A DNA stretch of 64,000 nt from Georgenia soli (GTDB taxonomy: Bacteria; Actinomycetota; Actinomycetes; Actinomycetales; Actinomycetaceae), in NCBI RefSeq assembly GCF_002563695.1, contig NZ_PDJI01000004.1, positions 3,906,001 to 3,970,000 on the forward strand. The letters run 5' to 3'. The position numbers were made by a program, and so were the translations under genes. Position 1 is the stretch's first letter. Each line of letters begins with the position of its first letter. Of the stretch, positions 36,528 to 47,515 are shown piece by piece. Below the pieces are notes generated by a model. The model saw only the letters and a program-made list of their open reading frames with translations, did not search any database and was not told the origin of the DNA.

Positions 36528-37865
36528 ATGGACAAGCAGCAGGAGTACGTCCTCAGGGCGATCGAGGAGCGGGACGTCCGCTTCATCCGGCTCTGGTTCA
36601 CCGACGTCCTCGGCGTGCTGAAGTCCGTGGCCATCGCGCCCGCCGAGCTCGAGGGCGCCTTCGCCGAGGGCATCGGCTTCGACGGCTCCTCGATCGAGGG
36701 ACTCTCCCGCGTCTACGAGTCGGACATGCTGGCCAAGCCCGACCCCTCCACGTTCCAGGTGCTCCCGTGGCGGGGGGACGAGAACGGGGTCGCCCGCATG
36801 TTCTGCGACGTGCTGACCCCCACCGGCGAGCCGGCGCGCTCGGACCCGCGCAGCGTGCTCAAGCGGGCGATGAACAAGGCCGCGGACGCCGGCTTCACCT
36901 TCTACACCCACCCCGAGATCGAGTTCTACCTCTTCCAGAACGTCTCCTCGCCCCAGGACCCGCTGGTCCCCATCGACACCGGCGGCTACTTCGACCACGT
37001 CGCCCGCGGCACGGCCCACGACTTCCGGCGGGACGCGATCACCACCCTGGAGTCCATGGGCATCTCGGTGGAGTTCTCCCACCACGAGGCCGGCCCCGGC
37101 CAGAACGAGATCGACCTGCGCTACGCCGACGCGCTGAGCATGGCCGACAACATCCAGACGTTCCGCACCGTCATCAAGGAGGTGGCGCTGCAGCAGGACG
37201 TCCTCGCCACCTTCATGCCCAAGCCGCTGCCGGACGCGCCCGGCTCGGGCATGCACACGCACATGTCGCTGTTCGAGGGCGACCAGAACGCCTTCCACGA
37301 CCCGTCGGGGGAGTACCAGCTCTCCGCCACCGCCCGGTCCTTCATCGCCGGTCTGCTCCACCACGCCGCGGAGATCACCGCGGTGTGCAACCAGCACGTC
37401 AACTCCTACAAGCGTCTGTGGGGCGGTGACGAGGCACCCGCGTACGTCTCGTGGGGGCACAACAACCGCTCCGCCCTGGTGCGCGTGCCCATGTACAAGC
37501 CGGAGAAGGGCGGGTCGGCACGCGTGGAGTACCGGGCCCTGGACTCGGCCGCCAACCCCTACCTGGCGTTCGCGGTGCTGCTCAACGCCGGCCTCAAGGG
37601 CATCGAGGAGGGGTACGAGCTGCCCGAGGGTGCGGCGGAGGACGTCGCCGCGATGACGCGCGAGGAGCGCAAGGCGCTCGGCATCCGCTCCCTGCCCGCG
37701 TCCCTGCGCGAGGCCGTCGAGCTCATGGAGTCCTCCGAGCTCGTGGCCGAGACCCTCGGGGAGGACACGTTCGAGTTCTTCCTGCGCAACAAGCGCACCG
37801 AGTGGCAGGAGTACCGGGCCCAGGTCACCCCGTACGAGCTTCAGCGGTTCATCCCCGCGCTGTGA
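36528..37865 (+). CDS. glnA2: Type I glutamine synthetase GlnA2
   Basis: 445 residues, the size of the actinobacterial second GSI (M. tuberculosis GlnA2 has 446). Active-site blocks are present: FDGSSIEGLSR, FYTHPEIEFYLF, GPGQNEIDLRYADALSMAD, KPLPDAPGSGMHTHMSL, NNRSALVRVPMYKP. It lacks the insertion around the adenylylated tyrosine of GlnA1 (the equivalent reads IEEGYELPEGAAEDV). ATG 36528 follows AGGAG. glnE follows 10 bases later, the conserved glnA2-glnE pair. Confidence 0.94.
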   Translation: MDKQQEYVLRAIEERDVRFIRLWFTDVLGVLKSVAIAPAELEGAFAEGIGFDGSSIEGLSRVYESDMLAKPDPSTFQVLPWRGDENGVARMFCDVLTPTGEPARSDPRSVLKRAMNKAADAGFTFYTHPEIEFYLFQNVSSPQDPLVPIDTGGYFDHVARGTAHDFRRDAITTLESMGISVEFSHHEAGPGQNEIDLRYADALSMADNIQTFRTVIKEVALQQDVLATFMPKPLPDAPGSGMHTHMSLFEGDQNAFHDPSGEYQLSATARSFIAGLLHHAAEITAVCNQHVNSYKRLWGGDEAPAYVSWGHNNRSALVRVPMYKPEKGGSARVEYRALDSAANPYLAFAVLLNAGLKGIEEGYELPEGAAEDVAAMTREERKALGIRSLPASLREAVELMESSELVAETLGEDTFEFFLRNKRTEWQEYRAQVTPYELQRFIPAL

Positions 37866-37875
37866 GCGTGGCCGC

Positions 37876-40800
37876 ATGACCCGTGCGGTCTCCCGCACCA
37901 CGACGCTGCGCCGGCTCGGGTTCGCCGAGCCGGCCACCGCGGCCGCGCGCCTCGACGACCACGCGCTCGGCCGTTACGTCGCCGCCGCCGAGGAGGCCGG
38001 GGCGCCGCTGCCCGAGGCGCTCGGGCAGGTCGCGGACCCGGACCACGCCCTCCTGACGCTGCTCCGGCTCGCCGAGGCCGCCGCCGGCACCGGGGACGAG
38101 CCGGTGCTGGCCGAGGTCCTGGCCGACGACGGACCCGCCCGACGCCGGCTCCTCGCCGTGCTCGGCGCCTCCGCCGCCCTCGGCGACGCGCTCGTGGCGC
38201 ACCCGGGGTCCGTCTCGCTGCTCGTCGAGCGCCCCGGGGAACCGTCCGTGCTCGACCTCGCGCCCGAGGACGAGCGGGAGCACGCGCTGCGGGCCGTCGG
38301 GGCCGACCCCGGGGCCGCCGTGCCGGTCGCCACCCTGACCGGTGAGGAGGGCGTCGCCACGCTCCGGCGCACGTACCGGCGCCGCCTCCTCGAGATCGCC
38401 GCCGCCGACCTCACCAGTCCCGACCCCCTGGCCGACTTCCCGAGGGTCGCCGCCTCGATCGCCGACATCGTGGCCGGCGCGCTCGACGCGGCGGTCGCCG
38501 TCGCCCGCGCGGACCTGCCGGAGGCCGCCGGGGTGCGCCTGGCCGTGCTGGGCATGGGCAAGACCGGGGGCCGCGAGCTCAACTACATCTCCGACGTCGA
38601 CGTCGTCCACGTCGTCGAGCCGGTCGACGGCGTCACGGAGGCCGAGGCGATCAGGCTCGGCACGAAGCTCGCGACGGCGCTCGCCCGGGCCGTCTCCGCC
38701 GTCGGCCCGGAGCCGGCCCTGTGGCCGCTGGACGCCAACCTGCGCCCGGAGGGCAAGGACGGCCCGCTGGTGCGCACGCTCGCCTCGCACGTCGCGTACT
38801 ACGAGCGGTGGGCGAAGACCTGGGAGTTCCAGGCGCTGCTCAAGGCACGGCCCGTGGCCGGCGACCTCGCCCTCGGCCAGGCGTACTGCGACGCGCTCTC
38901 GCCGATGGTGTGGACCGCCGTGGAGCGGCAGAACTTCGTCGAGGACTCCCAGGCGATGCGGCGGCGGGTCGAGGAGAACGTGCCGGCCGCCGAGGCGGAC
39001 CGGCAGCTCAAGCTCGGCAGGGGCGGCCTGCGCGACGTCGAGTTCACCGTCCAGCTCCTCCAGCTCGTCCACGGACGCACCGACGAGTCGATCCGGTCAC
39101 GCACGACCCTCGAGGGCCTCGCCCAGCTCGCCGCCGGCGGGTACGTCTCACGCGACGCCGCCGCGCTCCTGGACCGGCACTACCGGTTCCTCCGCCTGCT
39201 CGAGCACCGCCTACAGCTGCACCGCCTCCGGCGCACCCAGCTCGTCCCCACCGACGAGGAGAGCCTGCGCCGGCTCGGCCGCGCGATGCGCCTGGACGGC
39301 GTCGACGGCCCGGGGGCGCTGGAGAAGCGGCTGCGGCAGGTCCGCCGCGAGGTCCGCCACCTGCACGAGGAGATCTTCTTCCGCCCGCTGCTCCCCGCCA
39401 CCGCTCGCCTCAGCGCCGACGACGTCTCCCTCGCTCCGGACGCCGCGCGGGCCCGGCTGGCGGCGATCGGGTACCACGACCCCGACGGCGCCATCCGGCA
39501 CATCGCGGCCCTCACCGAGGGCATCTCCCGGGCCGCCGCGATCCAGCGCCACCTCCTGCCCGTCATGCTCGGCTGGTTCGCGCAGGGGCCGCTCCCCGAC
39601 CACGGGCTCCTCGCCTTCCGCAAGCTCTCCGAGACCATGGGCACCACGCACTGGTACCTCAAGCTCCTGCGCGACTCCGGCGGCGCGGCCCAGCGGCTCG
39701 CCCGCCTGCTCTCCACCAGCCGCTACGTGGCCGACGCGATCGGCCGGCTGCCGGAGGCCGTCGCCTGGCTCGACGACGACGACGAGCTCGCGCCCCGCAC
39801 GCTCGCGGCGCTCTCGGCCGAGCTCGTCGCGCTGCAGGACCGGCGCACCGACACGGTCGACCGTGTCATGGCGGCCCGCTACCTGCGCCGCCGCGGACTG
39901 CTGCGCGCGGCGATCGGCGACGTCCTCGGCCTCGGGGACCACGCCCGCTCCGCCGCCATGATCAGCAACGCCGCCGACATCGCCCTGCAGGGGGCGCTGC
40001 GCGTCGCCGTCGAGCGTGCCGTGGCCGAGGCGGGGCTGGGCGGGCCGCCGTCGCGCTACCTCGTGGTGGCGATGGGCCGCCTCGGGGGACGGGAGATGAG
40101 CTACGCCTCCGACGCCGACGTCCTCTTCGTCCACGACCCCCTGCCGGGCGCCGACCCTCAGCTGGCCACCCGCACGGCCCTCGCGGTCGCCACCGGGGTG
40201 CGCGAGCTGCTGGGGCGCACCGGGCCGGAGCCGGCCCTGCCTGTCGACGCGGCGCTGCGCCCGGAGGGTCGCAACGGGCCCCTGACGCGCACGCTCGCCT
40301 CCTACGCCGAGTACTACGAACGCTGGGTGGAGCCCTGGGAGCGGCAGGCGCTGCTGCGGGCACGGCCCGTCGCGGGCGACCCCGGGCTGGGCCGAGAGTT
40401 CGAGGCGCTCGTGGACCCGCTGCGCCACCCCGCGGGCGGGCTCGCCGAGCACGACGTGCGCGAGCTGCGCCGCATCAAGGCCCGCGTGGAGTCCGAACGG
40501 CTGCCCCGCGGGGTGCCCGCCACCCGGCACCTGAAGCTGGGACGGGGTGGCCTGAGCGACGTCGAGTGGACCGTGCAGCTGCTGCAGCTCCAGCACGCCG
40601 GCGACGTGCCCGGGCTGCGCACCACCGGCACCCTCGACGCCCTGCAGGCGCTGCGCGAGGCGGGCATCGTCCCGGCGGGCAAGGCCGACCGCCTGGCCGA
40701 GGCCTGGCTGCTGGCCTCGCGCATCCGGGACGCGATCGTGCTCGGCACGGGCCGGGCCAGTGCCGACCGTGCGGACGTCCTGCCGCACGAGCCGGCGGAG

Positions 40801-40920
40801 CTGGAGGTCGTCGCCCGCCTGGTCGGCATGGCGCCGGGGCAGCGGCAGGACCTGGAGGAGCTGTGGCTGCGCGCCGCCCGGCGCGCCCGGACCGTCGCGG
40901 AGGAGCTCTTCTACGACTGA
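37876..40920 (+). CDS. glnE: Glutamine synthetase adenylyltransferase/adenylyl-removing enzyme
   Basis: 1014 residues, normal for GlnE. It has two nucleotidyltransferase halves, each with its own G-x-G / D-x-D core: LGMGKTGGRELNYISDVDVVHV (about 215-236) and AMGRLGGREMSYASDADVLFVHD (about 730-752). Each is followed by a matching helical block, LKLGRGGLRDVEFTVQLLQL and LKLGRGGLSDVEWTVQLLQL. It adenylylates and deadenylylates GlnA1 in response to nitrogen status. The ATG is 10 bases after the glnA2 stop. Confidence 0.97.
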   Translation: MTRAVSRTTTLRRLGFAEPATAAARLDDHALGRYVAAAEEAGAPLPEALGQVADPDHALLTLLRLAEAAAGTGDEPVLAEVLADDGPARRRLLAVLGASAALGDALVAHPGSVSLLVERPGEPSVLDLAPEDEREHALRAVGADPGAAVPVATLTGEEGVATLRRTYRRRLLEIAAADLTSPDPLADFPRVAASIADIVAGALDAAVAVARADLPEAAGVRLAVLGMGKTGGRELNYISDVDVVHVVEPVDGVTEAEAIRLGTKLATALARAVSAVGPEPALWPLDANLRPEGKDGPLVRTLASHVAYYERWAKTWEFQALLKARPVAGDLALGQAYCDALSPMVWTAVERQNFVEDSQAMRRRVEENVPAAEADRQLKLGRGGLRDVEFTVQLLQLVHGRTDESIRSRTTLEGLAQLAAGGYVSRDAAALLDRHYRFLRLLEHRLQLHRLRRTQLVPTDEESLRRLGRAMRLDGVDGPGALEKRLRQVRREVRHLHEEIFFRPLLPATARLSADDVSLAPDAARARLAAIGYHDPDGAIRHIAALTEGISRAAAIQRHLLPVMLGWFAQGPLPDHGLLAFRKLSETMGTTHWYLKLLRDSGGAAQRLARLLSTSRYVADAIGRLPEAVAWLDDDDELAPRTLAALSAELVALQDRRTDTVDRVMAARYLRRRGLLRAAIGDVLGLGDHARSAAMISNAADIALQGALRVAVERAVAEAGLGGPPSRYLVVAMGRLGGREMSYASDADVLFVHDPLPGADPQLATRTALAVATGVRELLGRTGPEPALPVDAALRPEGRNGPLTRTLASYAEYYERWVEPWERQALLRARPVAGDPGLGREFEALVDPLRHPAGGLAEHDVRELRRIKARVESERLPRGVPATRHLKLGRGGLSDVEWTVQLLQLQHAGDVPGLRTTGTLDALQALREAGIVPAGKADRLAEAWLLASRIRDAIVLGTGRASADRADVLPHEPAELEVVARLVGMAPGQRQDLEELWLRAARRARTVAEELFYD

Positions 40921-40969
40921 CCGCGACCGGGCCGGGCGCCGCCACCGCGGCGCGCCGGCCCGGACGCGG
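40921..40969. terminator. Bidirectional terminator between glnE and phoX
   Basis: Near-perfect stem CCGCGACCGGGCCGGGCG (from 40921) against CGCCGGCCCGGACGCGG (to 40969) with a small loop, beginning at the glnE stop between two convergent genes. Confidence 0.7.
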
Positions 40970-40977
40970 TCACGCGG

Positions 40978-43041
40978 TCACGCGGTGCCGATCTTCCGTC
41001 CGTCCGCCCGCCACACCACGACGCACGACGGCCGGGGAACACCGCCGTCGGGCCAGTGGGAGAGGGGATTCTCGAAGGTCGACCCGTCCGCCTCGCCCGG
41101 GTGCTGGACGTGGACGAGCACCCGGTCGTCGGTCACCCACGGCCCGCACGTCTCGGCGCCGACGGGCACGGTGAGGAACTGCTTGACCTGGCCGCGGTAC
41201 GGGCCCTCCAGGGCGACGCCGAACAGGCCGTCGTTCGAGCCGAGCTGGTTGCCGTCGGTCGAGATCCAGAGGTTGCCGTACTTGTCGAACGTGACGTTGT
41301 CCGGGCAGGAGATGGGGGAGACCTGGTCCTTGTCGTACCCGGCGAAGTACGTGCTCGGGTCCTTCGGGTCGCCGCACACGAGCAGGATCCGCCAGGAGAA
41401 GGTGGTCGAGGCGGCGTCGTCGTCGCTCTCCCGCAGCTCGATGACGTGGCCGTGCTTGTTCGCGCGGCGGGGGTTGGCCTCGTCCGGGCCCGCGTACCCG
41501 GGCAGGCCGCGGTTGGTGTTGTTGGTCAGCGCCATGTAGACGCGGCCGGTGTCCGGGTGCGGCTCGACGTCCTCGGGCCGGTCCATCTTCGTCGCGCCGA
41601 CGGCGTCCCCCGCCTGGCGGGCGAAGACCAGCGCCTCGACCCCGCTCATGCCGGGCACGTGGGAGTGTGCCTCGCCGTCCGCGGAGGTCACGAGCGGGAG
41701 CCACTCGCCCGAGCCGTCGAACTCACCGTCGGCCGGCAGCTTCCCGTCACCGGTGATCTCGCCCGGCGAGTCGCCCGTGAACCGGGCGACGTAGAGGGTG
41801 CCGTTGTCCAGCAGGGTGGCGTTGTGCTCGTGGTCGCCCTCGCGGTACCGGTCCCGGGAGACGAACTTGTAGACGTAGTCGAACCGTTCGTCGTCGCCCA
41901 TGTACGCCGCCGCGCGGCCGTCCGGGGTCAGGCTGATCGTCGCCCCCTCGTGCTTGAAGCGTCCGAGCGCAGTGCGCTTGCGGGGCGTCGACTCCGGGTC
42001 GAACGGGTCGATCTCGCACACCCAGCCGAACCGGTTCGGCTCGTTCGGCTGGACCGAGATGTCGAAGCGGTCGTCGAAACGCTCCCACTTCCGGCCGCTG
42101 GGACCCTTGTTGACGCCGTAGCGGCGCAGCCGCTCCGCGGCCTTCGGGTCCGTGACGGTCCCCGCGTTCGCGAAGTACTGGTTGAAGTTCTCCTCGCCGG
42201 TCAGCCACGTGCCCCACGGGGTGAGGCCGCCGGCGCAGTTGTTCAGGGTGCCCAGGACGGTCCGCCCGTCGGGGTCGTCGGGGGTGCGGACGAGCGCGTC
42301 CCCGGCCACCGGTCCGGAGAGCTCGAACTCCGAGCGCATCGTGAAGCGCCGGTTCAGGGGGTGCCCGACGACGGGGTCGAGCCCTCCGGAGCGTCTGCCG
42401 CGGCCCTCGGCGGTCAGGGCGACGACGCTGAGGCTGTGCGCGGCCCAGGCGATCTCGACCTGCTCACGGGTGGGGTTCTCCGGGTCGTAGCCGGGGAACA
42501 TGAGCTCCTCGTTCGTGTACTCGTGGTTGGCCACCAGGAGGAAGTTGCCGTTGCCGCGGCGGCGGAACAGCCCCAGGTAGTCGCAGTTGTAGCCGAACTG
42601 GCGCTCCTGCGCCTCGGCCGTCTGGTGGTAGGGGTCGAACTCTGGGGAGTCGTCGAACAGCGGGTCTCCCCAGCGCAGCACCACCTCGTGCAGGTACCCC
42701 GGAGGCACGACCACCGCGTCGGTCGTGTTCGGCGCCACGGCGCTGAAGCGCAGGCCCGGGGCGCCGGCGGCGCCCGGGGGCGCCGCGGCCGCCGACGGCG
42801 CGCCGGCCGCCCCGACGGCGCCGGCAGCACCGGCGAGGCCGAGCACGGCGCCCGCCTGCAGCACCGCCCGGCGGGAGACGACGTGCGTCATCACGTCCCC
42901 GAAGTACTCGTTGGACGAGGTGTTGGGCACGTCGTGGAAGCAGGCGTTCCCGCAGCGGTACCGGCAGGTCATCGCCGACCTGCCGCCCGCGTGCGCGGGC
43001 ACGAGCGGCAGCAGAGGTCTTTGCGGTGTGGTGAGGCTCAT
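40978..43041 (-). CDS. phoX: PhoX family phosphatase (DUF839), Tat-exported
   Basis: 687 residues. A twin-arginine signal is at [19 protein letters not shown] (Arg57-Arg58), following the 50-residue cytoplasmic lead that PhoX-type proteins carry. The body has the DUF839 motifs: [88 protein letters not shown] and [20 protein letters not shown]. These enzymes are Ca2+/Fe3+ phosphatases that release phosphate from organic esters outside the cell. ATG 43041 has GAGGGGAAG upstream. No Pho box was searched for. Confidence 0.92.
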   Translation of the reverse strand: MSLTTPQRPLLPLVPAHAGGRSAMTCRYRCGNACFHDVPNTSSNEYFGDVMTHVVSRRAVLQAGAVLGLAGAAGAVGAAGAPSAAAAPPGAAGAPGLRFSAVAPNTTDAVVVPPGYLHEVVLRWGDPLFDDSPEFDPYHQTAEAQERQFGYNCDYLGLFRRRGNGNFLLVANHEYTNEELMFPGYDPENPTREQVEIAWAAHSLSVVALTAEGRGRRSGGLDPVVGHPLNRRFTMRSEFELSGPVAGDALVRTPDDPDGRTVLGTLNNCAGGLTPWGTWLTGEENFNQYFANAGTVTDPKAAERLRRYGVNKGPSGRKWERFDDRFDISVQPNEPNRFGWVCEIDPFDPESTPRKRTALGRFKHEGATISLTPDGRAAAYMGDDERFDYVYKFVSRDRYREGDHEHNATLLDNGTLYVARFTGDSPGEITGDGKLPADGEFDGSGEWLPLVTSADGEAHSHVPGMSGVEALVFARQAGDAVGATKMDRPEDVEPHPDTGRVYMALTNNTNRGLPGYAGPDEANPRRANKHGHVIELRESDDDAASTTFSWRILLVCGDPKDPSTYFAGYDKDQVSPISCPDNVTFDKYGNLWISTDGNQLGSNDGLFGVALEGPYRGQVKQFLTVPVGAETCGPWVTDDRVLVHVQHPGEADGSTFENPLSHWPDGGVPRPSCVVVWRADGRKIGTA

Positions 43042-43156
43042 CGGACTTCCCCTCGCGTCGTTGCGACAGTTCGCGCGCCCGGGCGGCGCGTCTCCTCGGG
43101 GCCCATAGTGCCGGTGCCGGGCCGGAAGGGCCAGAGGGAAGGGGCGTGAGCCGGGG

Positions 43157-43951
43157 TCAGAGCACGCGGGCGAGGAACTTCCTGGTGCGCTCCTGGGCGG
43201 GCCGGTCCAGGACGGCGCGCGGGGCGCCCTGCTCGACGACGACGCCCTCGTCCATGAGGACGAGGTGGTCACCGACCTCGCGGGCGAAGCCGATCTCGTG
43301 GGTCACCACGATCATCGTCATGCCCTCCGCGGCGAGGTCCTTCATCACGCCCAGGACCTCGCCGACCAGCTCGGGGTCGAGGGCCGAGGTCGGCTCGTCG
43401 AAGAGCATCAGCTCCGGGTCCATGGCGAGCGCCCGGGCGATTGCGACGCGCTGCTGCTGCCCGCCGGAGAGCTGGGCGGGGTAGTGGTCCACCCGGTCGG
43501 ACAGGCCCACCCGACCGAGCAGCTCGAGGGCGCGCTCGCGGGCCTGGGCCCGGCCGGTCCCTCGGACCTGGACCGGCGCCTCCATGACGTTCTGCACCGC
43601 CGTCATGTGGGGGAAGAGGTTGAAGCGCTGGAAGACCATCCCGATGCGGGAGCGCTGGCGGGCGATGTCGCGCGGGTGCAGCCGGAAGAGCTCCGGGCGC
43701 CCGCGTCGGACCTCCTCCCGGTAGCCCATCAGCTCGCCGTCGACCTCGATCCGGCCGGCGTCGATCTGCTCCAGCTCGTTCACGCAACGCAGCAGCGTCG
43801 ACTTGCCCGACCCGGACGGACCCACGACGACGCAGACGGAGCCGCGCGGAACCGTCAGGTCCACGCCGCGCAGGACGTGGAGGTCGCCGAAGAACTTGTG
43901 CACCCCACGCACCCGGACCATGGGTGTGGTCGCCGTCGTCAGCTCGTTCAC
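43157..43951 (-). CDS. Polar amino acid ABC transporter ATP-binding protein
   Basis: 264 residues. Walker [11 protein letters not shown]-loop [14 protein letters not shown], signature LSGGQQQR, Walker [15 protein letters not shown] and switch His in VTHEIGFA are all intact, giving a GlnQ/ArtP-type subunit. GTG 43951 overlaps the permease stop. A short stretch ([23 protein letters not shown]) is inserted after the first beta-strand block compared with most GlnQ proteins. Confidence 0.94.
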   Translation of the reverse strand: MNELTTATTPMVRVRGVHKFFGDLHVLRGVDLTVPRGSVCVVVGPSGSGKSTLLRCVNELEQIDAGRIEVDGELMGYREEVRRGRPELFRLHPRDIARQRSRIGMVFQRFNLFPHMTAVQNVMEAPVQVRGTGRAQARERALELLGRVGLSDRVDHYPAQLSGGQQQRVAIARALAMDPELMLFDEPTSALDPELVGEVLGVMKDLAAEGMTMIVVTHEIGFAREVGDHLVLMDEGVVVEQGAPRAVLDRPAQERTRKFLARVL

Positions 43952-44907
43952 GGTGTGTACTCCAGGAAGGGGTCGTCCTTGGTCGTGCCGGCCGCGAGGA
44001 TGGCCTGCTGCTTGCGGCCGGTCGCCCTGTTCCGGCGGGTGGAGGTGCTTGCTCCGCCGCGGGTGGCGCCGTCGAAGCCGCGACCGTAGTACCGCTCGAG
44101 GTAGTGCTGGCCCACCATGAGCACCGAGGTGATGACGAGGTACCAGATGGCCGCGACCATGAGCAGGGGGATGGGGAGGAAGAGCCGGTTGCCGATCGCG
44201 TTGGTCGCGAACGTCAGGTCGAGCGTGAACGGCACCGCGAGCACCAGCGAGGTGGTCTTCAGCATCGAGATGGTCTCGTTGCCGGTCGGGGGCACGATCA
44301 CCCGCATCGCCTGGGGGAGGACCACGCGGCGCAGGATCTTCGACTCCTTCATGCCCAGCGCGCGGGCCGCCTCGGCCTGACCGGGGTCCACGCCGTTCAG
44401 GCCCGAGCGGAAGATCTCCGACAGGTACGCCGCCTCGTTCAGGGCCAGTCCGATCAGCGCGGCCCAGGCGGCGGAGAAGACGTCGTTGGTGTCGATGACG
44501 ACGAACTCCGGACCGAACGGGATGCCCAGGCTCAGCCGCGGGTACAGCACCCCGAGCAGGCCCCAGAAGACCAGCTGGGTGTAGATCGGCGTGCCCCGGA
44601 AGAACCAGATGTACACCCAGGACACCCAGCGCATGACGGGGTTGTCCGACCGGCGCATGATCGCCAGCGTCAGCGCGAGCGCGACGGCGACGACCATCGA
44701 GCCGGCGGTGAGCAGCAGCGTCCACCCCACGCCCCGGACGACGTTGACGTCACGGAGGTAGAGCCAGACCACGTCCCAGCGGAAGTTGGGGTTCGTGATC
44801 AGGGTGTTGACCACCATCGCCGCGAGGACGGCGACCACCACGGCGGAGACGAGCCGGCCGGGGCGGCGGACCGGGTGGGCCTGGATCAGCTCCGGAGCAG
44901 CGCCCAC
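43948..44907 (-). CDS. Amino acid ABC transporter permease (HisM/GlnP family)
   Basis: 319 residues. Hydrophobic segments near residues 20-38, 62-83, 100-118, 145-165, 225-240 and 250-270. The family motifs [23 protein letters not shown] and the EAA loop [33 protein letters not shown] are present. The basic C-terminal 40-residue tail ([17 protein letters not shown]) is an extension. GTG start one base after the binding-protein stop, so the three genes form one operon. Confidence 0.93.
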   Translation of the reverse strand: MGAAPELIQAHPVRRPGRLVSAVVVAVLAAMVVNTLITNPNFRWDVVWLYLRDVNVVRGVGWTLLLTAGSMVVAVALALTLAIMRRSDNPVMRWVSWVYIWFFRGTPIYTQLVFWGLLGVLYPRLSLGIPFGPEFVVIDTNDVFSAAWAALIGLALNEAAYLSEIFRSGLNGVDPGQAEAARALGMKESKILRRVVLPQAMRVIVPPTGNETISMLKTTSLVLAVPFTLDLTFATNAIGNRLFLPIPLLMVAAIWYLVITSVLMVGQHYLERYYGRGFDGATRGGASTSTRRNRATGRKQQAILAAGTTKDDPFLEYTP

Positions 44908-44908
44908 G

Positions 44909-45823
44909 TCAGACCGCCGGGTTGAGCTCGGCGGTCGTCAGCGCGCCGGTCACGCCCCAGGTGCCGAGGATGTCCTCCCAGACGCCCTCGTCCATCAGGT
45001 GCTGCATCGCGGCCTGCAGGGCGGCGGTGAGCTCGGGGTCGTCCTTGGACACGGCGATACCCTGCGGCGCGGCGTCGGTGACGTCACCGAGCTGCTCCAC
45101 CTGGCCCCCGGTCTGCAGCGCGGCGTACTGGCCGACGGGGGAGTCGGCGTACATGACGTCGATCTTGCCGCCGACGAGGTTGGTGGTGACGTCGGCCTGG
45201 GAGGTGTAGCGCAGCACCTCGATCGGCTCGGCTCCCGCGTCGGTGCACTCCGCGGCGAGGCGGTCGGCGTCCTCGTCCTGGATCGTGCCGGTCTGCACGC
45301 CCATGGTCGTCCCGCACAGGTCGGCGGGGTCGAGGTCCTTCGGGTTGCCCTGCTGGACGGAGAACGTGGAGCCGGCCGAGATGTAGGCGATCATGTCGAC
45401 CTGCTCGATCCGCTCCGGGTTGATCGAGAAGGAGGCGATGCCCGCGTCGTACTGCGTGCCGATGGCGGGGATGATCGAGGCGAACTCGGCGTGCTGGACG
45501 TCCACCTCGACTCCCAGCACCCGGCCCAGCGCCTTGGCGAGGTCGACGTCGTAGCCGGTCGGGGTCTGGCCGTCCGGCCCGCCGAGGAACTCGGCGGGCG
45601 CGTACTGGAGGTTGTCGCCGACCGTCAGGGTGCCGTCGAAGTCCTCGGGCAGCATCCCCGCGATCTCGTCGACCTTGTCGATGCCGGTCACGTCGTAGCT
45701 GGGCTCCGCGGCGGCCGCGGAGTCACCGGACGCGGGCGCGGAGGCCTCCGACGCGTTGGTGCACGAGCTGAGGACGAGAGCCCCCGCGGTGGCGGCGAGG
45801 GCGAGGACGGGAAGGCGACGCAT
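44909..45823 (-). CDS. Amino acid ABC transporter substrate-binding lipoprotein
   Basis: 304 residues from ATG 45823 (GGAG upstream). The lipoprotein signal ends at LSSC (Cys21). The solute-binding domain has the family 3 pattern: TLTVGDNLQYAPAEFLGGPDGQTPTGYDVDLAKALGRVLGVEVDV, then FASIIPAIGTQYDAGIASFSINPERIEQVDMI. The bound amino acid is not fixed by these motifs; an ARG-box-like palindrome upstream (45876-45889) points to arginine or another basic amino acid (inference). Confidence 0.9.
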   Translation of the reverse strand: MRRLPVLALAATAGALVLSSCTNASEASAPASGDSAAAAEPSYDVTGIDKVDEIAGMLPEDFDGTLTVGDNLQYAPAEFLGGPDGQTPTGYDVDLAKALGRVLGVEVDVQHAEFASIIPAIGTQYDAGIASFSINPERIEQVDMIAYISAGSTFSVQQGNPKDLDPADLCGTTMGVQTGTIQDEDADRLAAECTDAGAEPIEVLRYTSQADVTTNLVGGKIDVMYADSPVGQYAALQTGGQVEQLGDVTDAAPQGIAVSKDDPELTAALQAAMQHLMDEGVWEDILGTWGVTGALTTAELNPAV

Positions 45824-45875
45824 GATGAGCTCCGGTGGAGGACGACAAGACGCCTCCACCATATATCCACGCCCG

Positions 45876-45889
45876 TGCATGACTATGCA
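45876..45889. promoter_or_regulatory. ARG-box-like palindrome upstream of the amino acid importer
   Basis: TGCAT-GACT-ATGCA, a perfect 5+4+5 inverted repeat 53 bases upstream of the binding-protein start and 14 bases from an ATATAT-rich promoter segment (45861-45866). Actinobacterial ArgR sites have similar TGCAT/ATGCA half-sites. No ArgR gene lies in the window. Confidence 0.45.
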
Positions 45890-45917
45890 TCGGCGAGCTG
45901 TGGGCTCGCACACACGC

Positions 45918-45948
45918 GAGGAGGCCGGCGCATGGCGCCGGCCTCCTC
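45918..45948 (-). terminator. Terminator of glnA1
   Basis: Perfect 14-bp stem GAGGAGGCCGGCGC / GCGCCGGCCTCCTC (45918-45931 and 45935-45948) with a 3-base loop, 41 bases after the glnA1 stop. Confidence 0.8.
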
Positions 45949-45988
45949 AGGCGGTGCTCAGCAAGAGCCCACGGTGCTCAGCGTGAAC

Positions 45989-47413
45989 TCACAGGTCGTA
46001 GTACAGCTCGAACTCGTGCGGGTGCGGCCGCAGGCGCAGCGGGTCGATCTCGTTCGTGCGCTTGTAGTCGATCCACGTCTCGATGAGGTCCCGCGTGAAG
46101 ACGTCCCCCTCGGTCAGGTAGTCGTGGTCCGCCTCGAGCGCCTCGAGGGCCTTGGGCAGGGAGTCGGGCAGCTGCTCGATCTGGGCGTGTTCCTCGGGCG
46201 GCAGCTCGTAGAGGTCCTTGTCGATCGGCTCCGGCGGCTCGATCCGGTTCCGGATGCCGTCGATGCCCGCCATGAGCATGGCCGAGAACGCCAGGTAGGG
46301 GTTCGACGACGGGTCCGGGACGCGGTACTCGACGCGCTTGGCCTTGGGCGAGGAGCCGGTCACGGGGATGCGGATGCAGGCGGAGCGGTTGCGGGCCGAG
46401 TACACGAGGTTCACCGGCGCCTCGAAGCCCGGGACGAGGCGGTGGTAGGAGTTCACCGTCGGGTTCGTGAACGCCAGCAGCGAGGGGGCGTGGCGCAGGA
46501 GGCCGCCGATGTACCAGCGGGCCATGTCCGAGAGGCCGCCGTAGCCGCGCTCGTCGAAGAACAGCGGCTTGCCGTCCTTCCACAGCGACTGGTGGGAGTG
46601 CATGCCCGAGCCGTTGTCGCCGAACAGCGGCTTCGGCATGAAGGTGGCCGACTTCCCGGCCTGCCAGGCCGTGTTCTTGATGATGTACTTGAACTTCATC
46701 ACGTCGTCCGCGGCGGCCCGGAGCGTGTCGAAGCGGTAGTTGATCTCCTGCTGACCGGCGGTGCCGACCTCGTGGTGCGCGCGCTCGACCTGGAGGCCGA
46801 CCTCGTGCAGGACGCGGACCATCTCGTCGCGCAGGTCGGCCATCTGGTCGTTCGGGGAGACGGGGAAGTAACCGCCCTTGTAGCGGGTCTTGTAGCCGAG
46901 GTTGGCCCCCTCCTCGTCACGGCCCGTGTTCCAGGCCGCCTCCTTGGAGTCGAGGTAGTAGAAGCTCGAGTGCTGGGTGGTCTGGAAGCGCACGTCGTCG
47001 AAGATGTAGAACTCCGCCTCGGCGCCGAAGTAGACCGTGTCGGCGATGCCGGTGCTCCGCAGGTACGCCTCGGCCTTGGCCGCGATGTTGCGCGGGTCGC
47101 GCGAGTACGCCTCGTCGGTGAACGGGTCGACGATCGAGAAGTTGACCACGAGGGTCTTCTGCTTGCGGTAGGGGTCCACGAACGCCGACGTCACGTCGGG
47201 CACCAGCTTCATGTCGGACTCGTGGATCGCCTGGAAGCCCCGGATGGAGGACCCGTCGAACATCAGACCGTCGGTGAACGCGTCCTCGTTGAACGCCTCG
47301 ACGGGGATGTTGAAGTGCTGCATGACGCCCGGCAGGTCGCAGAAGCGGACGTCGACGAACTTGACGTCCTGCTCCTTCGTGTAGGCGATTGCCTCGTCGG
47401 CGTTTGAGAACAT
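45989..47413 (-). CDS. glnA1: Type I glutamine synthetase GlnA1
   Basis: 474-residue dodecameric enzyme making glutamine from glutamate, ammonia and ATP. Active-site blocks: [70 protein letters not shown]. The adenylylation tyrosine lies in [14 protein letters not shown], the target of GlnE. ATG 47413 has CGAGGAGCC upstream. A TACTTT -10 is at 47505-47500 and two GlnR-type boxes are immediately upstream (47516-47553), so transcription should respond to nitrogen. Confidence 0.97.
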   Translation of the reverse strand: MFSNADEAIAYTKEQDVKFVDVRFCDLPGVMQHFNIPVEAFNEDAFTDGLMFDGSSIRGFQAIHESDMKLVPDVTSAFVDPYRKQKTLVVNFSIVDPFTDEAYSRDPRNIAAKAEAYLRSTGIADTVYFGAEAEFYIFDDVRFQTTQHSSFYYLDSKEAAWNTGRDEEGANLGYKTRYKGGYFPVSPNDQMADLRDEMVRVLHEVGLQVERAHHEVGTAGQQEINYRFDTLRAAADDVMKFKYIIKNTAWQAGKSATFMPKPLFGDNGSGMHSHQSLWKDGKPLFFDERGYGGLSDMARWYIGGLLRHAPSLLAFTNPTVNSYHRLVPGFEAPVNLVYSARNRSACIRIPVTGSSPKAKRVEYRVPDPSSNPYLAFSAMLMAGIDGIRNRIEPPEPIDKDLYELPPEEHAQIEQLPDSLPKALEALEADHDYLTEGDVFTRDLIETWIDYKRTNEIDPLRLRPHPHEFELYYDL

Positions 47414-47515
47414 CCGTTGGCTCCTCGGAGTAGGGCGGGTGGGTTCCCCGGCGATCGTGCCGTGCCCGGGCGGGGCGGCGCGACCTGAGGAACGTCTGAA
47501 AAGTAGCCCGTGGCA

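Noticed and set aside
40796..41174. Extension of plus-strand frames past the glnE stop
   Set aside because: They run antisense to the phoX C-terminus and through a terminator hairpin, with no start or domain.
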